Source of the DNA: Acridotheres tristis
Lineage: Eukaryota; Chordata; Aves; Passeriformes; Sturnidae
Length of the DNA stretch: 64,000 nucleotides
Direction of reading: 5' to 3'
Assembly: GCA_037013685.1 (NCBI GenBank)
Contig: CM072919.1
Location: 33,915,820-33,979,819 of the forward strand
A program made the translations under genes and the position numbers. The notes under the pieces are model-generated. The model had not been told where the DNA came from. It saw only the letters and a program-made list of their open reading frames with translations, and did not search any database. Below are positions 36,647 to 49,529 of this stretch, one piece after another (the first letter of the stretch is position 1; the number at the start of each line of letters is the position of its first letter).

Positions 36647-37488
36647 CCCTACTTGCTTTCTTGCCCATCTCTGCTGGGGCTACAGATGGGTAGCACCACA
36701 ACTAGTGAGAGTTCCTTTGACAAATGAAGGGGTCCATTGTCTGGGTTGGTTGGAAAGGATGTTTTACTCTTGTTTTCCTAATTGCCACCAGTGGTAATTC
36801 TAACCATTAATTCTAATTCTAAGAGTCTGCATGGTCTATATTCAGTTGGAAAGCACCCTTGATGTACTTTATTTTCCTGTGCTAACTTTTAGTTGGCTTT
36901 TATGCTTTCAGACAGAGATGTAAAAATATATTCTGTCCTCTTCCTTGTACAGTGGCTTGTGGAACTTTTTATACCGCCATCTATGATGCTAGGCACTAAA
37001 AATAATTAAATTAAACTTGAAAACCAGTCATAATTGTGAGTTAGTGCTTGCACATCTGTGTGCACAAGATCACTTCCTTGGCCGTCAGTGATCTCTGGAA
37101 GCTGCTCAATTTCTTTGTAATGTCAGCCCTATTCAGAAGCAACATCTTCCCGGTGCAATTCTCCAAGTCACATTTTCTGACTCTTTTGGGACTGTTTGCA
37201 GGGTAACTGATTGATTCCCAACTGGTATGAATCCTCTACACACACACTTAGCTCTTCCAGCACACACAGTGCAACCAATGAACACACTGGTAGATCCACC
37301 CATGCAGATGCCACCTATCTCCAATATTAAAATTAGAAGACAGCAATTCCCTGCTTGTGCACAGATGAAGCTGTAGACAAATTCAGGCAAAGTACATGCT
37401 CATGTAGAGAGATTTTCTCTTAATGAATAGCTGTGGCTTTTACAAATAAAAGAAACAACATAGATGGAACTTGTGGCCTCACTTATAT
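36647..37488. other. non-coding, no feature seen
   Basis: No repeat or open frame of note. Confidence 0.5.
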
Positions 37489-37700
37489 AGTCACAGAATA
37501 TCTCAGTTTGGAAGATACCCATAAGAAACATTGAGTCCAACTTCCTCTTGCCTGAAAGTCCTAAAACTAAACCATGTCAAAGTCCTAAAACCAAATCATG
37601 TCATGACTAAGAGGACTGTCCAGATGCTCCTTGAACTCTGAACATTCTCCTGGGGAGCAGGACTCCCTAGCTTCTCAGTAAGGAACCATTTCCTAGCAGC
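37489..37700 (-). mobile_element. CR1 3' fragment, minus strand
   Basis: It starts with the reversed CR1 tail region (tcacagaatatctcagtttg, cattgagtccaacttcctc). It continues through gatgctccttgaactctgaa, ctggggagcaggactccc and cagtaaggaaccatttcct, the reversed 3' UTR order. A 23-bp imperfect duplication (agtcctaaaac.aa.catgtca) at 37557-37603 lies inside it. Confidence 0.7.
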
Positions 37701-38192
37701 AAGCTGTTTTTGTATTGCAGCCTTGGAAAGAGAAAACAGACTCCCTTTCTGAATATGAAGAGTGGAACTCAGTCTCATCAACCCAAGGGAGCAAGTTTCT
37801 TCCACTAGAAGTTAGATGAACACATATTAAAATCTGTTACATACTGATTGACAAAAACCATTCATGTAATGTTACCTACTTTATCTGAGCCATGTTCTTA
37901 TAGGTTCAAAGGTTACTCTAACCACTGCTATTTGGTTGAAACAGAAATTGTACAAGGTGATGTCAGTGTCCTTGATCAAGAGTTTATATAGCCACCAGCT
38001 GTATAAAGTCCCAGTCCTAACTTCCCGGACCCAAAAGGTAAAGAAATCCTGAATTTGCTGCTAACTTTGAAATACAGCAGAGAAAAAACATCAAACAAGA
38101 TTTTTCTTTCTAGAAATAGGGTTATCTAGAAAAGTTATCATTATAATTATTTGTGGGTTTTTTATTAAATACATGTGGCTATGAGTGGATAT
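37701..38192. other. non-coding, no feature seen
   Basis: Unremarkable A+T-rich sequence. Confidence 0.5.
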
Positions 38193-39233
38193 TGTCCTGG
38201 TTTATCCTGTTAACTCATTTTCCACAATGAATTTATAGCAAGGGAAAAGAGAAAGAGTTCTCACTCTCCTTGTGCTAGCTTGGCGTAACAGGAAGAAAGT
38301 GTTAGAAATGTGTGTTGAGTTCACATGTTCACATTTTGGTAGTGAGTGGATGGGAGAGGCTTCAGGGGTGGCACCTGTGAAGAAGCTTGGGGCTGCTATG
38401 TGCCAGACTCACCGCAGGGCAGAGCCAAGTCCCACAGCTGAGCCCCACAGCTGAACAATGATATCTTTGGGAAGGCAGTTAGGAAAGGGCAGAAAATGCT
38501 GCACAGCAGTTTTAAGAGCAAAGAGTTGGAAAAGTATGCAAGAAACAGCCCTGTAAACACCAAAGGGAGAGAAGGAGGAAGGGCACTAGAGCAGGTAAGA
38601 ATAACTGTGGAGGACCACAGTGGATCAGGTATCCACAGCGCTGCCCACTGAGAACCTCGTGTTGTGTCAGGTGGAGATATCCTGAAAGAACCTCCAGCCA
38701 TGAAGAACTCATGTCACAGCAGAATCTTGGCAGGAGCCGCAGCCCATGGGGAGGAGCACACAAAGGAACAGGTTTTCTGTCAGGAACAGGTTTCCTGGAG
38801 CCTGTGGGGAACCGCACAGGAGCAGTTTATGAAGACTGTATCTTGTGGGGAGGGACTCCATACTGAAGCAAGGGAAAAGTGTGAGAAAAGGGACCAGAAA
38901 GGATCCATCATGGACTGATTGTAAACTCTCTCTTTACCATTCTCATAAGGGGAATTGAGAGTGAAGGGGAGAACTTAATCATGAGAAGAAGAGGTAGGAT
39001 AGGGGAAGGTTTTGTCTTTGTTTCTCACCATCATGCCCTATTTCTAATCAGCAATAAATTTTATTGTTTTCTCCAAGCTGAGTCTGTTTTGCCCATGGTG
39101 GTAATTGGTAAGCCATCTTCCTGCCTTTAACTCAGGAGCTTTTTCATCCAATTTTCTCCCCCTGTCCTGTTGAGGAGGCAGTGTGAGATACTGGCTGAAT
39201 GGGAGTCTGGCATCAACCAAGGCTAACGTGCCA
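38193..39233 (+). mobile_element. ERVL-type solo LTR
   Basis: About 1.04 kb, beginning TGTCCTGGTTTATCC and ending ggctaacgtgCCA. Its 3' part has the avian ERVL LTR order: AATAAA (39053-39058), ctgagtctgttttgcccatg, gtggtaattggtaagccatc, gagctttttcatccaatttt and a ctggcatcaaccaaggctaa close. No gag or pol lies next to it, so it is a solo LTR left by recombination. The flanks (gatat / tataa) do not give a clean duplication. It is homologous to the inverted fragment at 922-1135. Confidence 0.75.
39053..39058 (+). promoter_or_regulatory. AATAAA polyadenylation signal of the ERVL LTR
   Basis: AATAAA lies 175 bp before the LTR end, placing R/U5 to its right. Confidence 0.5.
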
Positions 39234-42200
39234 TATAAAGAAATACAAGTATTTGGTTAGAAGATATCCAATATTGATCTGGTTTTTATCTGCTTAATAA
39301 AATCCTCTTCCAAAGATTTTCAGTGGGCTAATATTTCCTAATTATTATGAGCACATGTTCATAAAATTCTCTATTGGTGGTCATATTTATGAAAACCTGA
39401 AGGTTCCAGATGGAAAGCAGAGGAGATAATGGTGTGATTTTCTGAAGAACCACAGTTCTTAGCTGGGTACAATGGGATATCTCTGTCGTTCTGATGCATG
39501 TCCCTGTCAGCCTTCTGAACATCTTAACTTTGAACCAGCCTCAACTTCCCAATTTCTTCTGCAGTCCTCTGCCTTGTGGAAGAAGAAGAGGGAATAAAGA
39601 CATGGGTTTGGTCTTCCTGATGACCCCTTCAACAGGAGCATCAGGAGGGTAGAGACAATTGTGAAGAGACTGGCTAAGGAGAAGGTTTGTGCATGTAAGC
39701 AACTCAAAGAAACTCCAGAACAGAGTTGTGTAGAGGCTGCATGGAGCTGAGAGAGTCACAGCTGACTATTGTGATCTGTCACAAAAGGAAGGATGAGTAG
39801 ACAACTGAACAAGGGACAGGGCAGGAGGGATTTTTCTTACACAGGAACATCTCATGTTTCAAACTTGTTCTCTCTGTGATGAGACCTCCATACTGTACAT
39901 GAGAGATAGTAAGCTTGGCCTAGGAGGAGGCTTGAGAATAACCTGTTTGGTGTCTAGCAAAGTGCTTGAGATAAAATTAAGACTTGGCGCTTTCCATTAT
40001 TTACAAAATACAGATAGATTGTTTTTAATTTTCACTTTTGTAGCTGTAGGCAAAAGAGTCTCCAATTTTAAGCAAGAGGAGACAATATTAATAAGTTAAA
40101 ATGAGTCAATACCATATGCTTTGGTCGGTATTTTAAATTAAATTCAGGATACAAGAAAGCTCTCATCCGTATTTCCATATGTTTCTATATTTCACTTGGG
40201 ACGAAATCATCACCCAAACTTTAATAAATAAGCATTTCTGGATAAAATAGACTCCACTATATTAAGAGGGTTACCAATCTCAGGAAAGAAACTCTACAAA
40301 CAACTTAATATTAGTGTTTCAACTCATATGATTTGTTAATTATTTGAATTCATGACAGATTTTAGACATATCAAAGCTGTGAGCTGTTTCTGAGAAAGGA
40401 CAAGAGCAGCTCAGAAATGCTATCTGGGATCTCAATTTTGTGTCAACGTTTCACCTGGTTTTTTCTTGTGGAAGAATTCTGGAAGCTGAGTAGTCATAAA
40501 ATTAAAAGTGTGGTCATATGGGTCTGATTTTCATAGCAAAGCCTTCCCTTTCTCCTTGGAGGCAGCACTTACTTCTCTTTGTCAAACCCAGAGGTGGATT
40601 TCTGTGCTCTGCAGACCTTGTCCTGGTGTTGATTGGTCTGTATGGTGTGATGATAACATCTCTCTTCTGCTTTTTTTCACCAAGCCAAGTATTCAGCTCA
40701 GTTTTAGGAATCTCTTAATATGGCTGCGACACATTCCTGGGATGAAAAACCCATCTCTATGTAAAATTAGTAATGCCATCAGAGCAATGCAAAGAGGCCT
40801 TCTTGAAAGAAGAATAAAGTAGAGGAAGCTCTTTTAGGGAGCCCTTGTGAGCAACTCTTCTGTAGCCTGGACTTCAGCTCTGGTTCCAGCTCTCTCCCAT
40901 TTAGATAGTAAGCTTTTAAATGAGGTCTAGTGCCCTATGACACTGCCCTTAGGCCCCAGATCCCAGAAATGGCCCATATTAAATTTTGTTTTTTTCATTT
41001 CAATTCCCTTCCATACTAGAGGAACAATGGTGTCTCTCTGCTTTTAGAGACCAAAAAAAAAAGGGGAAAATAAGCCTATAAAGGTCACAGAGAATACAGC
41101 CTTATAAAGCCTTCATTTATGGAGTATAAATGCAATAAGCTAGGGTCTTTGCAGGACTCTAGGTAATGTACAGACAATCACTGCTTACTATTACAGGTGA
41201 TATGGATGCTGTTTTGCCATTGTTTCTATCAAGAAATACTCAGGCACTAATAAAAATATGGGTGAAGCTGAATCTCCCCGTCTTTGAAATGGAGCACGGA
41301 TGTAATTTATTGTTTTAGTACCTACACCTGCTGTTTAAATTAAGATCTTGTCAGCTTTCCTATTATAAAGCCAAATTAAAAAAAAAAATTAGCCACAATT
41401 GAATGAGTGAACCCAGTAAATACTTGATCCACCAAATGTGGCTTCTGTCTCAAATCTCAGCTGTACATCCCATGCACAATGAGCTTCCCTCAGTGCATGT
41501 TCATGACCTGTTAATAGCCCTGCCAGAGTTTTTATGATGCCTGTATACTTGCAATCCTCAGACCCCTGCTTCATCCCTAGTTGCCTCTACTAACACTTTC
41601 CAAGCTCAAACTGATCCACTCAGCTGCAGCTGGAGACACTGAATTGTCCATGACATTGTGAACGGTGGTCACCGTTTAACTGGAGAGACATTTGCGTTAC
41701 AAGATAAAAATATGGAGATAAGGCTGGCTTAGGGGAGATGTTCTTGCCTGCATCAAGCAAAATGGACAATTTTTAATGCATTTTCTGAGAAGTTTGCTTT
41801 CTCTGTACTTCTCCTTCACATACTTTTATACTTAGGAATTAAAATATTTTAATTCAAATCATAATTTTTTTTAAAAAGAAGGCATTTGATTGCTTAGAAT
41901 CTCCACGTTTACAACTATTTAGGATACACTATTTTCATGAGCCAGCCTCGTGAAAAGATCTTTGAAAAGAAGCACAAAAATTTTATGATCTTCCTACTAC
42001 TCTGCAAGTACAATAGTTAATACTTTAACACAGTCAACAAAAGTTAGGTATGGTGCAAAAAATACCTCATTTTTCAGTGTCTTTTCCTCTCTCTTTTGGC
42101 CAAGATTTGTTTGCCAAGATAACATTTCTGTCTCACTTCAATGCCTAACTACAATGCAGCCGATATCCTGGTGTAGAATTTGTCATAAAAGTGGTCAAAA

Positions 42201-43144
42201 CATCTTGACTGGATTTTTAAAGAGAAAGCGAGGTTAGGATTTTGTTTCTCCTTTATATCTAAATGCTTTATTTGACCCTGATTTGTGTGGGAAAAATCTC
42301 TTGCATGGAAATGAACTGTCTTTGAAATAGATAAAATCATACTTCTTTAGGATTACTTAAGTTTTAGGCTATGTGATATCCTATGGCATATAGATGTGTT
42401 TGGCGGGATAACATTATTTATGTGTGTTATTTCTCATTTCTGTTTGTGTTCATGCATGATGGAGGAAAGAGAAATATTATTGCTGTCTGTGGCTAGAATT
42501 CAAAACTACTTGGGTTTGATTTTATCATAGTCAATATTTAAAGCTGTCTTTTTCTTCCTTGTTCAATTTAAATTAGTTTAGGCTGACACCACTTCCAATT
42601 TAAAGACAGGAGATGATACATTTTCACCTAAATATTTTAAGAATTTTCATTCTTTTATGTACTTATTAGTTGGGAAAGTACATCTATGTCAGTTTTTTTC
42701 ACAGAAGGCTATCAGCTAGTTTGCATGTGAAAATGGAAAGCTTAAAAACATACAAGTCTTCAGAGTGATCTGGCTGTGCTGACCAAGCCTTACTCAAGCT
42801 TGGAACATATAGTTAGCATGTACTTGTATAAGAAGTGCAGCACTAATTTATTCCTTATAGGATGTGATGTTTCTCAGATGCAAATGTATATTTTAAAATA
42901 TTTTATCTCATTAAAATGTTTATTTTCACAAGGCACTCCGTAAGAACTTTTAAGAACCAAATTGCAGAGATTATTCTAATCAGGTTTCTGTTACACAATA
43001 CTGACATAGGGAGAAAATGGAAAAAAAAACCCCATTAAATTTGAAAGCTGATGAAGGAGGGTTCCTGAGCAATTGCACATGGCAGTCCCCAGGAAGTATT
43101 GAGTCCTTCTATGTTCTCTGCTTCCAGCCATCTCTCATCAGACA
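39234..43144. other. 3.9 kb non-coding, no element recognised
   Basis: A small imperfect inverted repeat AACGGTG-GT-CACCGTT lies near 41660-41676. Reading frames are short and unrecognised. Confidence 0.45.
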
Positions 43145-44090
43145 ATCATAGAAACATTTAGGTTGGAAAGGGTCCCCTGAGATTACCTGCTTCCTCCTTC
43201 TTTCATTTCTTGAAATGGGACTAGCATTTGCTCTCTTCCAGTCTTCAGTGACTTCTCTCATTCTCTTTCCAAGACCTTTCCAAGATAATTGAGTGGCCTT
43301 GCAGTGGCCCCAGTTCAGGTCCTCAAAATCTGTGTGTGCAACCTGTCAGGCCTCATGGGCTTGCAGATCCAGTTTATCTGCTCCCTAACTTGCTTCTCCT
43401 CGCTGACTGTGAGTTTTCCTTGCTCAAGTTGTTTGTTCTCAAGGGCCTGAAGCTCCTGAATGTTGGTTTTACAAGCAATGACTTGAAACATCACCTTCCT
43501 GACCCCACCCCTACACATTCTGAAAATGTCTCTGTGCTCCTCCTCACCTGCACCCACTTCCACCTCCTGTATAGCTCCTTTTTACATTTGAGTTCAGTCA
43601 TGGGCTCCTTACTTATCTGTGCAGGCTTCCTGCAGACTGGCCTTGCTTTCCTACTTTACAGGATGGTTCTTTATAAAATTTTAGGGTGGATCCTTGAATA
43701 CACACCAGCTGTTATGGATCCCTCTTCTCACCAGAACTGTTTATTTAGAGGTTTTTCCAAACAGATATCTGAAGAGATGAAAATTTGCCCTCCTGAAGTC
43801 CATGTTTCTGGCCCTAATTTTTACTTTGCTCCCTCCTCTTAGAATCCTGAAATCCATGACTTCATTCTCTCTCCTGCCAGGATTGCCCCAGGTTTCACAA
43901 ATTAACAACCAATTCTTCTGTATTTATAAGGATCAAGTTCAGCAGAACAATTTTCTTTGCTGGTTCCTGTATCAAGAAGTTATAATCAATATGCTCTAAT
44001 TTTCTCCTAGGTATCTCAAATTTGAGCCTCCAACAAGCAGCAAGCCTTCTTCAATGGAATGTAAGTTTGGGGACCCTCATTACCCGTAGT
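43145..44090 (-). mobile_element. CR1 LINE, minus strand, 3' tail joined to mid-ORF2
   Basis: The left edge is the reversed CR1 tip (atcatagaaacatttaggtt, ggaaagggtcccc). Within 45 bp it changes to ORF2. On the minus strand this reads EDWKRAN.SPI, the start of the reverse transcriptase, and continues rightward through the linker to the end of the endonuclease. Near 43830-44000 the reverse complement gives atggatttcaggattct and the LVL..T.EELV region. About 600 codons of reverse transcriptase and C-terminus between tip and start are missing. It is diverged, with many stops. The right limit is uncertain. Confidence 0.85.
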
Positions 44091-44141
44091 AGTCACCTAC
44101 CACTCCCTCTCCCACTCCCACCCACTGCTTCTGCCTACAGG

Positions 44142-44512
44142 TCACAAGAAGCTCAGACTCATCTGTAAGAAAAGATCCTTTGGCATCACTTCCTCACCAG
44201 CAAAGAGGACAGTGAATGCATTGCTGTAAGTCTTTGAGTGGGGCAGAACCTTCCTCTTAAAGTGAGTCATCATCAGCTTCCAGCCTTCATCATGATCAAA
44301 GTTTTCACTTTCCCTTCACAGGCACAGTCTCTTCCTGCTGCAGCTGAAGGTTCAGACTCTTGAAGCTGAAGCCTCTTAGATATGATGTGGCTCATGTCTT
44401 TCTTGTCCTTTCTGATGTACGATATGCTGACCTTCTCTGACACTGCTTTCACGGAGCTAGAGCTGAGCACCCAAATGCTCTTGTGTAGCTGAATGAAATA
44501 CTGTTGCTGCAA
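44142..44512 (-). other. two overlapping minus-strand frames, possible pseudogene
   Basis: A 79-codon frame (44512 to 44273) is followed, after a shift at about 44300, by about 50 open codons in another frame ending at 44142. The second part has a charged, protein-like composition (FDHDEGWKLMM, HFKRKVLPHSK). A one-base shift would make them one reading frame. I recognise neither part. It could be the 5' part of the adjacent CR1 copy, a decayed host pseudogene or chance. Confidence 0.15.
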
Positions 44513-47500
44513 AGAAACGCTGTAGATGTCAGATCCCAGACCGGTGGGAAGTGTTTATTTCCTATTGATAAAATGCAGAAGTTAACTTCTTCATTATGAC
44601 ATTTTGAAGGCTGGTTAACCAAAGTGCTGATCTGCAGTTGGAACTATTCTTAAATATACAGAAATTAGATCTTCTCTTGTAGCTGTTACTAGGTTTCTGT
44701 ACTCCAGGGTCTTGGATTTCCCAAAGTTAGTGACGTGTCTCTTTGTAAAGATAAGTCCATCTTTTTTTGGCTGTTAGTGCTATATGACAGAGATATGACA
44801 CAGGGCTCAGTTGGGCACTTCTTCAGAAAGAAAGATTGCAAAACATGTCTGTGCTTTACCTGATCTGGATTGATCCAGCAGGGCCAGATAGAGCCCTGGA
44901 GCAATGTCAAAATTACTGGAGATAGTACCTGCTCACCTAAAAATACATTAGAAGTCAATCCAAGGAAAGGAACTGCAGAGTACATTGGAGTTATTAAAGT
45001 GGACATCTACCATGAAAGACATCAAAGATATGAGAATTGTCCAGTAAGGGCTCTGATGTGCTGTTCTCAAACCCAGATGGGATTCATTTAAGCTGAAGAT
45101 TGAGACATGATGTCCTAAACAGGGATACTTGGCTAATTTCTCTAAGCATTTTGAAATACCTGTCACCTCTGTTCAGGGTTTGGGTTTTTCTGGTAATTTA
45201 GATTGGAAATGAGACCATGGTGTTTCAACAAGGGGTTTCTTGCTAAAACTAGCTATATCCTTCAATTAAACACTTTCTTTTGTTCTGTAAATCACTTGCA
45301 AGAAAGCACAGCTTTTATGCTGGTATTTTTCCTTGGTCTATTATCATCATTACTTCCCTGGGTCTTGATGGAGTCCACAGACCTATGTTAACTACTTCAC
45401 TTTCCCCATGAAGCAGTGAATTGAGACTATCATGAAAATGTATTTCTGATGGGCACCAGTCAAATTAAAATGTGTGTAGCTTAGGCAGATTCAGACCTAT
45501 TTTCACTAGTAAATGATCTGGTATCTCACTACTGATGAAACAAGAAATTTAACAAGGCTTAGGGGGAGACATAATTTTCTGTATTGCTGGAATTAGTGCC
45601 AGAGTTAAACAACAGGGAACCAAGAAAAAAAAGTCCTTTCTGTAGAACTTACCTTCTGTCTTCTCTTCCAAATTACGTCTGTTACCTCATGCAAGTGAAT
45701 CTTTGCTGCATTGCTTCCTATTTATTCTCCTGATACAGTTGGATATATTCTTTCATGTAATTATCTTGTTAGTGAATAAGCAAAGTGTTTTTCCCAAGCT
45801 TACAGAAATTATGGCAAAGCAGGGCATGGAGCCCACGTTTGCAGATGTATGAAGAAGATATAGTATCCTCAGAGGACTTTTCCACCCACCTTGGTGAAAC
45901 AACAGCCATATTTAGGCAAGTAGAACATGATGTAAGAAAAAGACAGAGTGGATAGGCTGACATTTTGTGTTCCTGAAATCCATGAGTGAATTTTCTCTAT
46001 ACTGTAAATGGAACCAGTTCTTATTGACACTGACAACATACTGAGTCTAATAAAAATTAAATGGTTTGTTCTGACATCCAGTGTAATCAATGGAAGAGCT
46101 TTCAGTAAGATTGAACCCTCTTGTTGACAGAGGATAGCATTCTAACCTAAAATATTTGGCTCCTCGTCTTTCGTACAATAAAGGTGTCTGAGATGAGATT
46201 TCACTGGCTGCTCAAGGGTAACTGAAAACACTCATTGTTCTGTTTGCAAATCTCAATCTTACTGGTGCCAGAAATCCTATTTAAACAAATTACCACTGTG
46301 ATTATAGATAGAGCATAGATACAGTGTAAGAATCCTTTGCCTTTCTACGAATCTCAGATGAAAATGTTAGTAAAGAATGACTCCTGACAAAGTGGAGAGA
46401 AATGTAAAACTCGCAAGCTAAAAGCAAGTGTGCTCATGATCAGATTTACATTGAACACAATGAAAGAAAGGGATGATGTGTGAGTAAAACACATCATTTA
46501 TGCTACTGCAGTACTCACAGCACTTAGTACAGCAACAGGCATTTCAACTACTTTGAGTTAAAAATAGATTTGTTGCCAGTGTCAAATTATATTAATTAAT
46601 TCTCTCTTTTCATCTGAGTTCACCCAAAGGTTGGTTGATATATTCGGTCTCCTTCGAAGATGATTTCTGAGTTTGTAATTTTTTTCAGGGAGTAGAAAAT
46701 ATTTTTGGAAAATACAATAGGAATATATGTCATGAATTATAAGTCATATAGGCGAGGTGAGACCTCGCCTAAAAATCAGGTGGTGCATGTGGTCAGCTCA
46801 TAAAACAAGTAGATTAACTCCTGCTTATGTCACTATGAGTGACCTTGAAAAGCTACTTCTGTGTTTTTTTACCTCCTTGAACTGTTGTGCCCAAGGAGCA
46901 TATGCCAGTCCTTGTTCTACTCTTTGCCCTTGCTATACTGTCTACCATGCTTAGGAAAAAAACCCATCCATAGCTTTTGGTGCCAAGATAAGAGACAACT
47001 TCTGCAATGGAGCTGTCAAATATTATTATTCTCAAGCACTTATGGAATCCTTCCCACCTCCTGGAGGTGCTGCTGGAAGAAGGTAGGTTAGCAGCATGCT
47101 GATGGGTCAGAAAAATGCTGCTTGGAAATGAGCATTATGACCAACAGGTAAAGGCAAAGGCAAACGCACCACAATGCCGTTTTCAATGTATATTTCACAC
47201 AGTTGCTCACTTATTTTTGCATCAAAACCAGGTCTAATATTTCAGTTCCCAAATGATTGTGATGGAAATGGCTTTGAAAATGCAATTAAGGAAAGCATTC
47301 AGAACTTTTGTCACCTTTGTCTCCAAGGTGCAGAATCTGTTCTCCAATATGATACCAAGCTTTGTCTGACAATGTTCAATACATCAGCACATTTAAGTCT
47401 GGAAAATCTGGCTGAGTGGCCCAACATGATGTGAGCACATCTCCCTTCTAGTTTAGCTGTGTTAGTTAAAAAGGTCTGATTGAGACAACGATCAGTTCCT

Positions 47501-47999
47501 TCACTGTTCAGAGTTCTGTTGAGGAAAGGTAGAAACAAGAGGATACCCCTCTTTTGCCTTGGGAAATACTTCCACCTGAAGCTTTACTGCAGTGCCCTCC
47601 CTTCCACCCACACAACAGCTGTGCAGCAGCAGCATCTGTGCCAGATCTTACGCTTTGTCTGTCCTGACCTGGACACAGATCCAACAGCTTGGCTTCCTGT
47701 TTTGGGCTCAGACTTGTCTCATCATTGCAGAAGCGCTGGTTGATCAGTGGGTTGTGTTAGATCTTCAGCAATGTCTCTGGCCTTGATCCTGACCTGGACC
47801 TGCTGCTCTGCATCCTAGCTCCCTGTAGGTTAGGTACCTGCTCATGTCTGTCTTGGTATTGTGCTCCAGTCTCAGCTCACTTTTCATTCAAAGAGCAGCC
47901 TCTTCATTGATTAGTAACAGAAAGTTGCCAATTAATATTAAGGATGAGGATAAAATAGATCATACATTTTCTTTTCTGCTAAGCATCAAGGGATGTTAA
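44513..47999. other. 3.5 kb non-coding, no element recognised
   Basis: Contains the hairpin at 46749-46771, listed separately. The 47540-47870 part is richer in G+C and may be a degraded repeat, but no family could be named. Confidence 0.4.
46749..46771. repeat. perfect 10-bp hairpin
   Basis: TAGGCGAGGT, loop GAG, then ACCTCGCCTA. The stem is G+C-rich and contains a CpG in each arm within A+T-rich flanks. Confidence 0.9.
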
Positions 48000-48620
48000 G
48001 CGTGACCTAGCTGACTACAAAGCACTTACATACTTGTCCCGAAGGCACCCCACACTCAGGGGTCCCCCAAATCCCATCATGGACTGTCCACTCACCTGAT
48101 ACCCCAGGTCTGAGAACTGAGCCTCCCCTCCTCATCAGCTGTATCAGACTGAAGATTGCCAGTGAATACACATATACATACAGAGCACACTCTCTCCCTC
48201 TCTCTCTCTCCGTGCACAGCAAGTTTTGGGGAAGGCACAAACACTCACCTCTTCCAGCAGCTGGCACCTGTGTGTGACCTGTGCTCCTACTCCAGATGAC
48301 AGGACTGGGACATGCACTCACACTGGCCATCCCAGAGCAGTTTTCAGGGTACAGAGGGTACAGAGCAGTTCCTGTCCCAATGGCTGGAGGTTAAAGACCA
48401 CCCTCACCCACCCTGAAGCCAACACCCCCAGCCAGGGGCACCCACCCCCTGCTCTGACTCCAGCAGCTGCTCCCCAGCAGCTGGCACTGGGTCCTTGCCT
48501 CACTCAGGTGCCTGGGATAGGGAATGAGGTGGCTGAGGTGAGGTGGATGTGAGCAGGCAGGACACGCTGTGGTGATCAGGTGCAAGGCTCTGCTGGACAA
48601 GCCACTGAGCAGCCACAGCT
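48000..48620. repeat. G+C-rich block, possible LTR or unclassified repeat
   Basis: About 600 bp far richer in G+C than the flanks, with a (CT)n tract at 48189-48211. The style (ccaaatcccatcatggactg, cctcttccagcagctggcac, accaccctcacccaccctg) recalls avian ERV-derived repeats. I found no TATA or AATAAA pair and cannot name a family. Confidence 0.3.
48189..48211 (+). repeat. (CT)n microsatellite
   Basis: tctctccctctctctctctc and flanking bases, an interrupted CT repeat of about 23 bp. Confidence 0.85.
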
Positions 48621-49529
48621 CACAGGCAACAGGACCCTTCTGTACCCTTCTCAGCCCAGCTCACCTCTTTGTTCCTCCCTGCTCCCTCTTCCCTGCACAT
48701 CTTCTCTGTGGCTGGCATAGCCCCACTCCAACATTCTGGATCCTCAACTTTACATCTTTATCCTTTACAAATTTCCAAGTTTTTCTTCAGGCTCTTGATA
48801 GCTTACCACCTTTGTTTGTATAGGGACTTCCCTTATAACTTCTCAGTCTGGTTTCAGTCTCTGTATGTTCTTATTTATAGCTCCTTTGACCAGATATTTT
48901 AAATAAGCAGGGATTCTCCTTCTCCATGCCCTTGGAGTATTTAGTTGAATGTCATGGGAATTACCCCAATAAAGTTTATTGAGATACACCTATAGAGCAC
49001 AGTGTTAACTCCTAGGAGAGAAAAAAAGGTAAGGCAGAAAGTTTGTAAAGTAATTGGAGGTGAGTCATGGGACAAGTCTTTGCTGCTGTGTTAAAAAACT
49101 TACTTGTCATTTTACATGGCAAAGCCAGATGTCTTCACTTCTACAAGTAATTTCATTCTAATTAGCTTTAAGTTCACAGCTACCAAAACCTTGCTTTAAT
49201 ACAGACTTGGAGAAACTAAAATTGAGGTGAAAGGTCAGCTTTATAAAACCCTGAGTAATTTGGTAGTGATCAAAGCTTCAGATATTTATTCTCCACTGGC
49301 TTCATTTTTATAATAAATGGTTCTTTTGTCAAGTTTTTTAAGAGAGGAAAAATTCCCATGAATTTTTGCTTGTTTTGTAAAAGGTGATATTTTAATTATA
49401 AAAAATCCTTTTTAACTCTAGTTGTTTGGATACTAAAGCTTTCCAGTGGAATAACTCATACAGAAGTTTTTTAAAAGTATAGTATTAAAAAATAAGCAGG
49501 AATTGGCCTTTTGTTTTGCCTATCCTCCA
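48621..49529. other. non-coding, no feature seen
   Basis: Unique-looking, with no open frame of note. Confidence 0.5.

Noticed and set aside
43336..43842. 168-codon plus frame
   Set aside because: It lies antisense to CR1 ORF2 on the minus strand, so it is a shadow frame.
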